From contig JASJDS010000009.1 of assembly GCA_030065055.1 (NCBI GenBank), positions 1 to 44,479 on the forward strand: 44,479 nt of DNA, in the 5' to 3' direction. The notes beneath the pieces were generated by a model, which was given only the letters and a program-made list of their open reading frames with translations, did no database searches and was not told where the DNA came from. The stretch comes from Calothrix sp. MO_192.B10 (lineage in GTDB: Bacteria > Cyanobacteriota > Cyanobacteriia > Cyanobacteriales > Nostocaceae). Shown here in pieces: positions 9,668 to 17,903 of the stretch. The position numbers were made by a program, and so were the translations under genes. How positions within the stretch are numbered: position 1 is the first letter of the stretch; each line of letters opens with the position of its first letter.

Positions 9668-10094
9668 AGTCTTGGTGCAAATCTGGTATGGTGCGATCGC
9701 CTTTCACTTCGTTAATAGTACCAAATTTACTGTAGCGTCAGTTGATAAATTCTTCTAGTGTTCCGCCACATTAGTTTTGAGGGCTAGGGGACAGATCCCC
9801 GACTTCTAAATCAATATCCGCACATCGCCAGAGCTGAAAGAATTGCCGGAGATATACGTTGCAAAAAAGCTGCGGAAGTCGCCAGAATACCAGGACTTAT
9901 TTCTTCATCAAAGAAAGTGTTAGAGATTAGTGAAAGTCGAATGAAAGACTATATAAACAGCATTCCAACCCCTAAATATTATGAATAGTTAGATAATTGT
10001 AATGTAGTGCGGGTATCTTGCCCGCATTAGATATCAATCGCGTCCTGATAAAAATGAAGTAACTCGTTTCACTTTTATGGGAATTGTATGGCAT
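9668..10094. other. Intergenic region with truncated repeat and gene remnant
   Basis: Contains the left half of hairpin repeat family C (about 9775-9826), a 54-residue open remnant (9827-9988), and a small inverted repeat TGCGGG-TATCTTG-CCCGCA near 10007-10026. No intact gene is evident. Confidence 0.55.
9827..9988 (+). pseudogene. C-terminal remnant of an unidentified gene
   Basis: An open frame without a start, ending in TAG at 9986-9988, encodes ARAERIAGDIRCKKAAEVAR followed by IPGLISSSKKVLEISESRM and a PTPKYYE end. The composition is protein-like (amphipathic, charged), but the frame abuts a truncated repeat at its 5' end. It looks like the tail of a gene cut off by repeat insertion or deletion. 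Family not recognised. Confidence 0.35.
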
Positions 10095-10448
10095 TTATCC
10101 ACCAAAAATACTCAATACCAACTCCTGTGGTTCACCAATCCAAGAAGCATTTTCTGTATGATCCTTGAGGTCATCTCCTGTGAGTCCATGAAGGAGAATA
10201 TTTAACCCTTTCCTATTCGCCTCTAGCCAGGGTATCAGCTTTTCATATTCCTGGGATGGAAATGCAAGTTGACAACTCCAGCAGGGATGAGGACCAACAG
10301 GCTTTTGGTGAATTCTACCGACTTGAATGTTGAACAGTTTACCTGCTTCCTCACACAACTCAGTGGCTTGCTGCAAGGTTAATTGGTCAAAGTAAACATG
10401 AGCATGATAATTGTCATGTATGGGTTTTGCTGGAGGTTTCATAGTCAC
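10095..10448 (-). CDS. DOPA 4,5-dioxygenase family protein
   Basis: 117 residues, the usual length for bacterial members. HDNYHAHVYFD (about residues 10-20) supplies the conserved histidines, followed by VGRIHQKPVGPHPCWSCQL (43-61) and NILLHGLTGDDLKDHTENASW (key residues HGLTGDDLKDHT, 83-94). These histidine motifs match the extradiol-type DOPA dioxygenase family. The fungal relatives open L-DOPA to give betalamic acid precursors; the substrate in cyanobacteria is not established. It stands alone, with an ATG start at 10448. Confidence 0.85.
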   Translation of the reverse strand: MTMKPPAKPIHDNYHAHVYFDQLTLQQATELCEEAGKLFNIQVGRIHQKPVGPHPCWSCQLAFPSQEYEKLIPWLEANRKGLNILLHGLTGDDLKDHTENASWIGEPQELVLSIFGG

Positions 10449-10490
10449 TTCTCACAACTAATAATGTAAGTGTTGGCACTTATTATTTAT

Positions 10491-10780
10491 GGCGTTGCTG
10501 AATCAGGATATGATATCATGTCCGTTTAAATAACCGTCATTGCGACCGAAGGGAAGCAATCCCAAAGACCTTGTGTTCGCGGAGCGTGTCCGTACCGAAG
10601 GTCGTCCCGGAGGGACTTAGGACTTATGCGTCGTTTCACTTCGTTCCACTCGCTGCGGACATACTATGGGTATGCCCCCGGACATGATATGAAACGTCAA
10701 AATAACCTTTATTTTTCTTTGTAACTTTGCGCCTTTGCGCCTTTGCGTGAGGCAAATTCATATTTTCAATCAGCAACGCC
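10491..10780. repeat. MITE-like repeat, family A (copy 2) with a nested insertion
   Basis: Ends GGCGTTGCTG and CAGCAACGCC as in the other copies. Relative to copy 1, sequence at about 10514-10686 has been inserted between CAGGATATGA and AACGTCAAAATAACC. The insert is bounded by CATGTCCG/CGGACATG inverted ends and by ATATGA on both sides, consistent with a short target duplication. The region 10449-10957 otherwise shows no gene. Confidence 0.75.
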
Positions 10781-10957
10781 TTATTTATGATAAACTTTGC
10801 CAGGGACGGTTTTCAATATCATATCTGCAATAAATGCGATCGCTACACATAATCGTGACAAGGGCGCAAGCCGCAGCGCCCCTACAATATATTTGCCATA
10901 GATGTTCATTCGTTTGCTGTTAACAGAAAAATTTCAGCAAACAAATAACCTAAAAGC

Positions 10958-11242
10958 ATGGCTACAGAATGGTTTATGACTTCCACACATTCTCAAAAAG
11001 TGCTGAAAATGCTCAATGACAGGTTACTCGAAACTTATGAAAGATACTACGGGGACTTGCAAATTGGGGATATGTCTCCCCAGGAGTTCATCACAACCTA
11101 CGGATGCATGGAGGAGCGGCTGAATGGCAATTTGAAACTAGGAGTTACAGTCCCTGAGGAATCTACCCCAACCATCTCTACAAACTCAGCTAAAGCCAAT
11201 TGCAAGTCTGAATCATCCAATGATTGCCAAAATGTAGCTTGA
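10958..11242 (+). CDS. Small hypothetical protein convergent with, and overlapping, the nifE-element recombinase
   Basis: 94 residues from ATG 10958. The first ~47 residues (HSQKVLKMLNDRLLETYERY, then GDLQIGDMSPQEFITTYG) look like a genuine helical protein. The remainder is translated antisense to the last 145 bases of the recombinase gene. A convergent small ORF overlapping the recombinase 3' end also occurs in the other two serine-recombinase elements. A role as a recombination directionality factor is speculation from position and size. Confidence 0.45.
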   Translation: MATEWFMTSTHSQKVLKMLNDRLLETYERYYGDLQIGDMSPQEFITTYGCMEERLNGNLKLGVTVPEESTPTISTNSAKANCKSESSNDCQNVA

Positions 11243-12504
11243 GAAGCGATCGCTATTTTCCTCTTGGCATTTTCACAACTACCCCTATCAACCATCTTCA
11301 CTGGTTTTGATAGGGTATTAATTGTTGCTTCTATTTTGGCGATCGCTTGCACAATATCAGGGTTAGAACTGCGTAAACCCCGCATAATTGATAGTTCATG
11401 AGTTAATTTCTCAATTTCTTTGGCATTAATCACCTGTCTAGTCGCTGACTGAATTTCTAGATGTTCAATTAATTGGGGTGCATTTTTACACAAGTCTGCA
11501 ATGGTCTTGGTAATTATTTGTCGCAGTCGGGTACATTTGGAATTTTTACAGTGATACTTTCCAGGTTTGCTGTAATTTACACATCGCATATATTCGGTTC
11601 TAGTTTTGTGCCGGGAAACGTTACGATACATACTTCCCCCACAATGGGTGCATTTAATAAAACCTGCCAATGGGTAATTTCCACGAGTTGATTTTGCAGA
11701 GCTGCGATATTTGCGATTCGCTGACAATTTACGTTGAATTGCATCTACTGTGGCTGGGGTAATTAGGGCTTCGTGGGTATTGAAATTAATAATTGGTTGT
11801 CGATTAATACCTTTTTTCCTTTTGACAAAATAAGCTGTATGTCCTTGCAGAGCCATGTTTTTCACCCAATCTCGCAAACCAGATACAGAAAAAACTATTT
11901 CATATTCAGTGTAAATATAATTGCAGACATCCTTGAGCGATCGCATCTCCAATATTAAATCAATCATCATCTTGGCTAGCTCAAAGTAAGTTTTCCCTGA
12001 TTTCTCGTGAATATGATGATTGGGGGTTAAGCGATGATTTTCGTCTTTGGTATAGCCAAATGGAGGAACACAAAACTTTAGTTGCTGGCGAAAATATTCA
12101 TTTCCTTGTTTCACCCGTTGGGATAATAGCCTTGATTCAAATTCAGCCAATCCCGACATTTGATTGATACTAAACCACCCAAAAGGACTATTGGGATCTA
12201 CAGGTGCATCCAATACCCGGAGATTAACATTATGGCTGACAAAAATCTCCATCGCCTTATGGATTGTAACAACACTCCTACCCAAGCGATCGATGCGAGT
12301 AATAATAATTTGATCAACATTATCTTGTTGTACCAGCTTTAGCAGTTGATTAAATTGCTTTCTCCCATCGCTACGTCCCGACTCAATATCTATTAATACT
12401 TCCGTCGCACCTGCTGCTCTTAATCTAGCTATTTGCTGATTTAGTGCGTCAAACTCCTCAGCTTGTTCTTGGGTGCTAACCCGCGCATAACCGTAAACTC
12501 TCAT
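11098..12504 (-). CDS. Large serine recombinase of the nifE element (XisF-like)
   Basis: 468 residues. The resolvase/invertase catalytic domain begins MRVYGYARVSTQEQAEEFDA with the nucleophile at Ser10, then IITRIDRLGRS, and FESRLLSQRV. A recombinase domain follows (GYTKDENHRLTPNH, SVSGLRDWVKN), then a zinc-ribbon (CTHCGGSMYRN ... C ... C, about residues 287-325) and a C-terminal helical coiled part. The architecture is that of XisF of the Anabaena fdxN element and phage-type large serine integrases. It lies ~250 bases from the nifE breakpoint and reads into the element. Expected role: site-specific excision during heterocyst differentiation. About 40% of the N-terminal residues look shared with the nifD-element enzyme by eye. 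Confidence 0.92.
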   Translation of the reverse strand: MRVYGYARVSTQEQAEEFDALNQQIARLRAAGATEVLIDIESGRSDGRKQFNQLLKLVQQDNVDQIIITRIDRLGRSVVTIHKAMEIFVSHNVNLRVLDAPVDPNSPFGWFSINQMSGLAEFESRLLSQRVKQGNEYFRQQLKFCVPPFGYTKDENHRLTPNHHIHEKSGKTYFELAKMMIDLILEMRSLKDVCNYIYTEYEIVFSVSGLRDWVKNMALQGHTAYFVKRKKGINRQPIINFNTHEALITPATVDAIQRKLSANRKYRSSAKSTRGNYPLAGFIKCTHCGGSMYRNVSRHKTRTEYMRCVNYSKPGKYHCKNSKCTRLRQIITKTIADLCKNAPQLIEHLEIQSATRQVINAKEIEKLTHELSIMRGLRSSNPDIVQAIAKIEATINTLSKPVKMVDRGSCENAKRKIAIASQATFWQSLDDSDLQLALAEFVEMVGVDSSGTVTPSFKLPFSRSSMHP

Positions 12505-12533
12505 GGGAATCTGCTAAAACCAGTGACAAAATC

Positions 12534-12718
12534 GGCGTTGCATAAATGCGGGATGAATTCATCCAAAATAAACATCACTCCTTTGCGCCTTTGCGCCTAT
12601 CCTGCGGAAAGCCCTTCGGGTTCGCAGTCGCTCATGGGGGAAACCCCCAAGACCGCGCTGTCTCACCGCTGCGCGTCTAATGCGTGAGATAAAAATCATC
12701 CCCTTAATCAGCAACGCC
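12534..12718. repeat. MITE-like repeat, family A (copy 3), between nifE junction and recombinase
   Basis: Left end GGCGTTGC, right end ATCAGCAACGCC, with internal CTTTGCGCCTTTGCGCC. It occupies most of the gap between the recombinase start (12504) and the nifE breakpoint (~12753), and supplies the stop codon for the truncated nifE frame. Confidence 0.75.
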
Positions 12719-12753
12719 ACAAAATCATATAACAAAGGTGTTTTAGTAAATGT

Positions 12754-13313
12754 TCGGGTTCAGCAGTTCCAACAACATGGTCTAGCAAAGCCTCGCCACC
12801 AATGCGGTTCCCCAAGTTCTTACTACCCACAAACCCCGCTGAATGAACGGGAATTACAGGTATGCCAGTTTTTTTCGCAGCTACCTTACAAACAGCATCA
12901 ATATCATCACCAATCAAAGCTGTAACGCAGGTAGCATAGACAAATACAGCGGCGGGATTGTATTTATTTGCAACTTCCTGGATGGCTTTATAAAGACGCT
13001 TCTCACCACCAAAAATGATATCATTTTCCGTCAAATCCGTGGTGAATCCCATCTTGTATAATAAAGGACCAGAAGACAGACTACCACGACCGCCCCAGGA
13101 ATTACCAGAACAAGCGATCGGTCCGTGGACTAAATGGGCTGCATCTGTAATTGGTACGAGGGCAATCATTGCCCCATCAAAAGCGCATCCCCCTTGAGCA
13201 GCTCCTGGTTGAGCCTGTTGTTTGCATTTAGTTTTTTTATCCTGGCTCCCTTGATTGTGTTCGCATCCTGGCTCAGTGAGCAGCTGATTAATTTTGCCTT
13301 GGGTACCGATCAT
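12754..13313 (-). CDS. nifE: NifE, N-terminal segment of an interrupted gene
   Basis: About 187 residues are genuine NifE from ATG 13313: [56 protein letters not shown] and [22 protein letters not shown]. NifE with NifN forms the scaffold on which the FeMo-cofactor is assembled. After GTAEPE the frame continues into element DNA for ~14 residues ([14 protein letters not shown]) and stops at 12708. The conserved cysteines in EPGCEH, GGCAFD, IACSGN and ATCVTA are present. The gene lies downstream of nifK on the same strand. The 3' half should be restored by excision; it is not in this window. Confidence 0.93.
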
Positions 13314-14101
13314 GGCTTAATTGCGGGTAGGTAATTGGTAAGTAATAATTGGCAAGTCGGAATTCGATGGCGGTAAAATTTATGAGATTTGAATCAACAA
13401 TATTTCCTATTGAAAACTCAGAACTTATAATTTACCGATCGCCCCTTGCTAAAAATGTCTGTGAGATTTTCGTACTCTGCTTTTCGCTCATCCTCACTTG
13501 ATTGCTGAAACTAGGCGTTGATACAAATTGCAGTGAATATTTTTGTTTCAGCTAGTTGAAAATAGAAAAGAGTACAGAGTTTGCTCTTATTAACCAATAT
13601 CTCGCTCAAATCATTTTCAAACAAGTAAATATTTTACAAAATATGATGAACGAGGACTTTTTTTGGTGTCTATCTGGAAAGTGGGCACTGCCCACCTTAC
13701 CCTTCTTTCATTGATGCAAGATATAGCACTACGAAATTAGGTTAGGACATCCTTGAATGCAGCAAACCCATGAGCAGTCAACTTTTGACTTTTGAATGCG
13801 TGACTTTTGACTTGCGCGTAGCGCTATATGTGTCTATCTGGGAAATAAGTAATAGTGCAAAAATATTTATACATTCCGACAACGTCAACTCCTTGTCATT
13901 GCGAGGAACGTAGACACGTATCCCTCACGGGACGCTTTGCGACTCAGTGGCTTCTCGAAGAGTAGCGATCGCAATATATATTTAATTTTGCAACTACTTA
14001 AGTAAAAGGAAAAGGGTTAAAGAAAAAGGCACAATCAATAATTATTTATTATTGTTGCCTTTTTCTTTCCCTTTGGGGCACGCCGTTTGTTTAGAAAAAA
14101 C
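13314..14101. other. nifK-nifE intergenic region
   Basis: About 790 bases with no convincing gene. It includes a repeat-like stretch near 13910-13975 (TTGCGAGGAACGTAGACACG, CTTCTCGAAGAGTAGCGATCGC) and the nifK-side terminator hairpin at 14019-14068. The size suggests that nifE may have its own promoter reading leftward from here, though none was identified. Confidence 0.6.
14019..14068. terminator. Hairpin downstream of nifK
   Basis: AAAGAAAAAGGCACAATCAA pairs with TTGTTGCCTTTTTCTTT across a TATTT-centred loop, with a near-perfect stem of about 20 bp. It begins ~34 bases after the nifK stop on the minus strand. Because it is A-rich on one arm and T-rich on the other, it can act as a terminator in the nifK direction. 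Confidence 0.7.
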
Positions 14102-14359
14102 CTAGCGAATCAAGTCAAAGGAGATATCTGTCTTACCAGCAATGTTGCTGACCCGATCCATCTCATCTAACAAGGTGTTAACAATCCAGTTGAGGAGGTT
14201 GATACCACCTTTGTAACCGAGGGTGGAGTAGCGGTGTAAGTGGTGACGGTCAAACAGAGGATAACCGATACGAACCATAGGAATATTGGTGTCGCGCCAC
14301 AGGTACTTACCGTAGGAATTACCAACGAAGAAGTCTACTGGCTCGGTGAACAACAAGGA
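14102..14359 (-). CDS. nifK: NifK, C-terminal segment of an interrupted gene
   Basis: The last ~85 residues of the nitrogenase MoFe protein beta subunit: LLFTEPVDFFVGNSYGKYLW, RDTNIPMVRIGYPLFDRHHL and TLGYKGGINLLNW, ending DISFDLIR. The open frame continues to 14455, but residues before SLLFTEP come from the element. Joining at the GA dinucleotide (14358-14359 with 27887-27888) gives WHLRSLLFTEP in frame, as expected for NifK. This segment plus 27887-29169 totals 513 codons, i.e. a 512-residue protein. Confidence 0.95.
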   Translation of the reverse strand, partial: SLLFTEPVDFFVGNSYGKYLWRDTNIPMVRIGYPLFDRHHLHRYSTLGYKGGINLLNWIVNTLLDEMDRVSNIAGKTDISFDLIR

Positions 14360-14372
14360 ACTAATGCGTTGA
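14350..14372. other. Predicted left attachment site of the nifK element
   Basis: Plus strand AACAAGGAACTAATGCG. Alignment with the right end (CATTGTTGAGCGTAAG) and with the protein frame places the crossover at the shared dinucleotide GA (14358-14359). A two-base, non-palindromic core is what large serine recombinases use. The sites share almost nothing else, which is also typical. Confidence 0.65.
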
Positions 14373-14413
14373 CTATCAGGTAAGATAATGATATCGCTTC
14401 TATGGTGCAGTAT

Positions 14414-15964
14414 ATGGATGTTTGGGCTTACGCTCGTGTTTCGACTGATGAACAAGCGGAGGATGAGGGTGCATTAATCAAGCAAATGCGGCGTTTGCGT
14501 AGCGCTGGAGCTACAAAAATATATTATGACGTGGAGAGTCGCACCAGTGACAAACGCAAAGGTTTATTACAATTAATTGATGATATTAATGCAATAGCAA
14601 TAAATCAAGTATCAAAGCTACTATTTATTAGAATCGATCGCCTGACATCATCATCAATGATGTTTTATCAGTTAATGGATGCTCTCAAGAAAAAAGGCAT
14701 TCAACCTACTGCATTAGATGAGCCATTTGATATGTCCAGCATTGGCGGCGAACTGACAATTGATGTGCGGTTGGCTGCGGCTAAATACGAGGTAAAAATG
14801 TTGGGAATGCGAGTTAAGAAAGAACGGGATACCCGTAAAGCCAACAAAAAACCCCATTGGAATGCACCCTTGGGTTATGTGGTGGATGGGGAGAAATACA
14901 AACGTGATCATCGCCCATGCGTATGTCTAATTGCCAACAAGCAAGAAATGACAGCTGCCGAATTAATGCGGTTTGTTTTTGATACCTTTTTGACAGTGGG
15001 TACAGTATCCCAAACTGTCAAACAGTTACACCATATTTTTGGCATTCAAGCCAATGCAGTACCTAAAACCAAAGACACTAAGGTCAATTTGTTAACCAAA
15101 GAAGATGCAATTACCTTAGAAAATATCAATAAATCCCGTGGTGGAGGGTTAAATCTGCGTTACCCACACACAGGCTTAAAATGGTCCGTTTCCGGCTTGC
15201 GCTCCATCCTTGTCAATCCCGTTTATGCAGGTGGAACCCCCTACAACACCATAGTTCGTCCCAAAGGACATCGCAAACCCTTTGATGAGTGGGAAGTGAC
15301 ATGGGGAACCCATGAGGATGAAGCAATCATTACCCAAGAGGAACACGAACGGATCAAAGCCACCATCAGAGAGAACCGCAATAACCGTTGGGCGACAGAA
15401 CAAAAATATACCAATGTATTTGCTGGATTAGTCAAGTGTGCCCACTGTGGTGCAGCTTATAGTCGCCAATGCAAGAAATTGGTCAAGCGTCAAGGCTTTA
15501 TTCGCCATCACTACCAATGTAGCTTTTATCGGACTAAAGCTTGTCACAATGGGCGCATGATTTCCTCCGATAAATTAGAGGAACAAACCATCGACTATTT
15601 AGTCAAGGAGGCTGAACGGTTAGCATCCTTAGTAGAGCAAGAAGTTACAATTGCCAAAGAGCCTGGGGAAATCAAGACACTGCGAGCATCTTTAAATACC
15701 TTAGAAGCATTACCATCTAACCCAGCCATCGAAAAAGCCAAAGAAGATATGAGGATGCAGATTGCTGATGCGGTAGCAACTACAAATCATGCCTCGAAAC
15801 AATATTTAATTGCCAAAGAACGGATTGTCCAGGCTTTTTCTAATCCTAGGTACTGGCTCTCACTCGAACCACAGGATAAACAAACTCTACTGAAAGGATG
15901 CGTCAAAAGAATAGTGGTAGATGGTAATCAAGTCACCGCGATAGAATTGCTGCACTTGCACTAA
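14414..15964 (+). CDS. Large serine recombinase of the nifK element (XisF-like)
   Basis: 516 residues from ATG 14414, chosen because MDVWAYARVST places the catalytic serine at position 10 as in relatives; an in-frame ATG at 14402 would add 4 residues. The catalytic domain includes LFIRIDRLTSS and AKYEVKMLGMRVKKER. A recombinase domain (KWSVSGLRSILVNPVYAGG) and zinc-ribbon (VKCAHCGAAYSRQ ... YQCSFYRTKACHN, about 340-380) follow, then a C-terminal helix bundle. It is more divergent from the nifE and nifD enzymes than they are from each other, and closer in feel to XisF (SSIGGEL segment). It starts ~55 bases inside the element edge. Confidence 0.93.
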   Translation: MDVWAYARVSTDEQAEDEGALIKQMRRLRSAGATKIYYDVESRTSDKRKGLLQLIDDINAIAINQVSKLLFIRIDRLTSSSMMFYQLMDALKKKGIQPTALDEPFDMSSIGGELTIDVRLAAAKYEVKMLGMRVKKERDTRKANKKPHWNAPLGYVVDGEKYKRDHRPCVCLIANKQEMTAAELMRFVFDTFLTVGTVSQTVKQLHHIFGIQANAVPKTKDTKVNLLTKEDAITLENINKSRGGGLNLRYPHTGLKWSVSGLRSILVNPVYAGGTPYNTIVRPKGHRKPFDEWEVTWGTHEDEAIITQEEHERIKATIRENRNNRWATEQKYTNVFAGLVKCAHCGAAYSRQCKKLVKRQGFIRHHYQCSFYRTKACHNGRMISSDKLEEQTIDYLVKEAERLASLVEQEVTIAKEPGEIKTLRASLNTLEALPSNPAIEKAKEDMRMQIADAVATTNHASKQYLIAKERIVQAFSNPRYWLSLEPQDKQTLLKGCVKRIVVDGNQVTAIELLHLH

Positions 15965-16104
15965 GCAGCTTGAGATTTATCCTGGTTGCGTTTGCTTGTG
16001 CCTTTCTTCTGTTGCATTAGGGAAGCTTTTTGTAGTTCCAGTTCCCGTCGCTCAAACTCAATTACAGTCCTCATAATTAACTCTGCTAGTGTTTCACGTT
16101 TCAT
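15961..16104 (-). CDS. Small charged protein convergent with the nifK-element recombinase
   Basis: 47 residues: starts MKRETLAELIMRTVIEFERR and ends in a K/Q/S-rich tail. Its stop (15961-15963) overlaps the recombinase stop on the other strand. A predicted amphipathic helix with many Glu/Arg suggests a DNA- or protein-binding miniprotein. Similar placement of a small ORF occurs at the other serine-recombinase genes. Candidate recombination directionality factor by position only. Confidence 0.5.
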   Translation of the reverse strand: MKRETLAELIMRTVIEFERRELELQKASLMQQKKGTSKRNQDKSQAA

Positions 16105-16977
16105 AAAGCCATTTCATCATTATGTTTTGAGCATAGCCCAGAAGCTCAAAACTTCTGTTAACTATGAGCTTTTTACATACAGGTCGGCGTAAATAAACCA
16201 ACCACCTATAGAACCTCAAAGCTAGAGAACACAATAATGCGTGAATGCGTGAATTTTGCTCCGCCTCTTCGTTGACCCAGTAATGAGAGTTATAAAATAG
16301 TGATTAATCACTATTATAAATAGTAACAAATATTCAATTAATGGATGATTATTTTTATTTGTGAGATATTTTTTGGTGGATATTTGATTACTTAAAAATG
16401 AAGTAATTGCTACTTGAAAATGAAATTATGATTACTGAAAAACGAAAAAATAATTTCTGATAAAAGCAATATCTTTTGCAGAAAGAAGTAATGACATCAT
16501 TCTTGATTAAGCTATATCATATGCATGTAAGTGAAAAGAGTGATGAGCAAAAACCATCTGATCAACTCTTAATACTGTTTCTTTTTTAAGCTGGGCAACA
16601 CCTTTTTCCGAATAAATTAATCAAGCTTGCACTATAGCCTGAAATCGGAATTTGATTTAGCACATCTTCATACAAAGCATTGCTGAATTATGGGATGATT
16701 TTGCCGAATCAATAAGGAATTAAACCTCATTCATCTACCTTGAGAACCGTAGTTTTCGCTCTATGAATTTGGGATTACTACTCTGGGAGAAGCCCCTGCG
16801 CGTCTACGGATCGTCGCAATGACACATCCGAATAATTAGAAACTCCAGGTTTCAACATGGACAAGGTTTATCGCAGCTTGCACCTACCAATTCATCTCCT
16901 AATTATGCAACGCCTCATAAAGAATTGGTATTGGCTTACAGTTCATCTAATTAAATTGCATTCAAGAGGAAAAGATT
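16105..16977. other. AT-rich intergenic region
   Basis: No gene evident. A degenerate family-A-like repeat runs from about 16678 (GCATTGCTGAAT) to 16914 (TTATGCAACGCC), enclosing a fragment with GCGCGTCTACGGATCGTCGC that is also found near 8923-8945. The rest is AT-rich. Confidence 0.5.
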
Positions 16978-17196
16978 ATGTTAGTCCTCGAAAACAAAGA
17001 ATTCTTTGAAGAAGTTAGCGATCAAGAATCTGCTACCGTCAATGGCGGTCAAGCTCGTAACATTGTTGCCATTGTTATAGGTAATCGTAACATTCTGAAT
17101 ACCGGCGACGATAACATTCAGACCACCGGTGACGATAACGTAGTCTTAGGAGGATTCCCAGAATGCCTATGCCTTCCACGCTGCTGTGTTGGTTGA
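16978..17196 (+). CDS. Double-glycine leader peptide (putative secreted or modified peptide precursor)
   Basis: 72 residues, preceded by a good Shine-Dalgarno sequence (AAGAGGAAAAGATT-ATG). The leader FFEEVSDQESATVNGG has the acidic, double-glycine form cleaved by peptidase-containing ABC transporters. The core after GG contains paired motifs NRNILNTGDDNIQTTGDDNV, a second GG, and a cysteine-rich end (FPECLCLPRCCVG). Such precursors in cyanobacteria are annotated as bacteriocin-type or CTB-family peptides. No transporter or modifying cyclase is in the window; the nearest downstream gene is a peptidylarginine deiminase, and the core contains three arginines. A link between the two is speculative. 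Confidence 0.7.
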   Translation: MLVLENKEFFEEVSDQESATVNGGQARNIVAIVIGNRNILNTGDDNIQTTGDDNVVLGGFPECLCLPRCCVG

Positions 17197-17254
17197 GCAA
17201 ATAATTCCGTAATACTGCCCTTTGGGCATCAGCAAACTACGTAATTATTTAGAC

Positions 17255-17408
17255 GCGCAGTGGTGAGCTAATCCGGTGGACGTAAGCCACCCCTGTACAC
17301 GGGTGAATCCTCCAGATACCCTGCGGGAGCTTACCTATTGAGGAGAGTGGTATAACCCGAAGGGGTACTCTGGGAAAAGCCAAGCTAACTTCGTCTACAC
17401 CGGTATTA
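17255..17408 (+). ncRNA. Candidate structured RNA (possibly HEARO/OMEGA-like), orphan
   Basis: A dense set of nested pairings without an ORF. The outer stem is CCGGTG (17273-17278) with CACCGG (17398-17403). Inside are CACCC (17288-17292) with GGGTG (17301-17305), AGAGT (17344-17348) with ACTCT (17367-17371), and ACCC (17355-17358) with GGGT (17363-17366). Unpaired conserved-looking stretches such as GGGTGAATCCTCCAG and GGGAAAAGCCAAGC are reminiscent, from memory, of HEARO RNAs, which accompany IsrB/IscB nucleases. No IsrB or IscB gene is nearby, so it would be a solo copy. The strand is inferred from these motifs. Confidence 0.5.
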
Positions 17409-17903
17409 GTTTTCAGCAGTCAATTCAGATTCAACATAAATTTTTTTCTCCTCACTAGCTGTTGTGCATTTTAAATGCACAATAGCTTATTTTATTTGCT
17501 ATAGCATAAGTTGCAATCAATAGACCTCTGTTGGAAATTAAATATGCGTCAAGGGGAATGAGCGAATGAGCGAATTATTACCCCATCGATGAATCGAGGG
17601 GCTAATGAGATAAGGAAAAGATTTTTTCTCTCCACGGATGAATCCACACGGCTTGATGAGAGTCTATTTTTTGGTCAGCCAGAATCCTTGTAGAGACGCA
17701 ATATAACTTTCCTCCGGGAGGAGCTACCCTAAGGTGTCTCTACATTATTCTTCACCAGATGTCTAATAATTGCCATTGCTACTTGCTGGGGAGTTAGAGA
17801 TATTTTTTTCAAGAAAATAATAATCAATCCTCAATTTATTATTATAATTAATTAAACTCACTTATTTGCTTACTTCTTGTACTAAAAGGTTACTGATTAA
17901 TAT
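17409..17903. other. Intergenic region upstream of the deiminase gene
   Basis: No gene seen. There is an inverted repeat GCTGTTGTGCATTT/AAATGCACAATAGC near 17459-17487, usable as a bidirectional terminator (T-rich follow-on), and a GAATGAGCGAATGAGCGAAT duplication near 17556-17575. The last 120 bases are AT-rich and probably contain the deiminase promoter. Confidence 0.5.

Larger units (their letters stand above)
1..12753. mobile_element. nifE interruption element, right part (left end outside window)
   Basis: nifE is intact from its start to residue ~187 and then runs into unrelated sequence near 12753, next to a serine recombinase gene (11098-12504). This is the organisation of heterocyst excision elements. 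The 3' half of nifE is not in this window, so it must lie to the left if excision is to restore the gene, and everything from 1 to ~12753 would then be element DNA. The cargo comprises IS607-type genes, an SpmA/B-like protein, EF-G2, a restriction-modification pair and several hypothetical genes. The left boundary is inferred, not seen; an alternative is that nifE was broken by a rearrangement and some of this DNA is ordinary chromosome. Confidence 0.6.
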
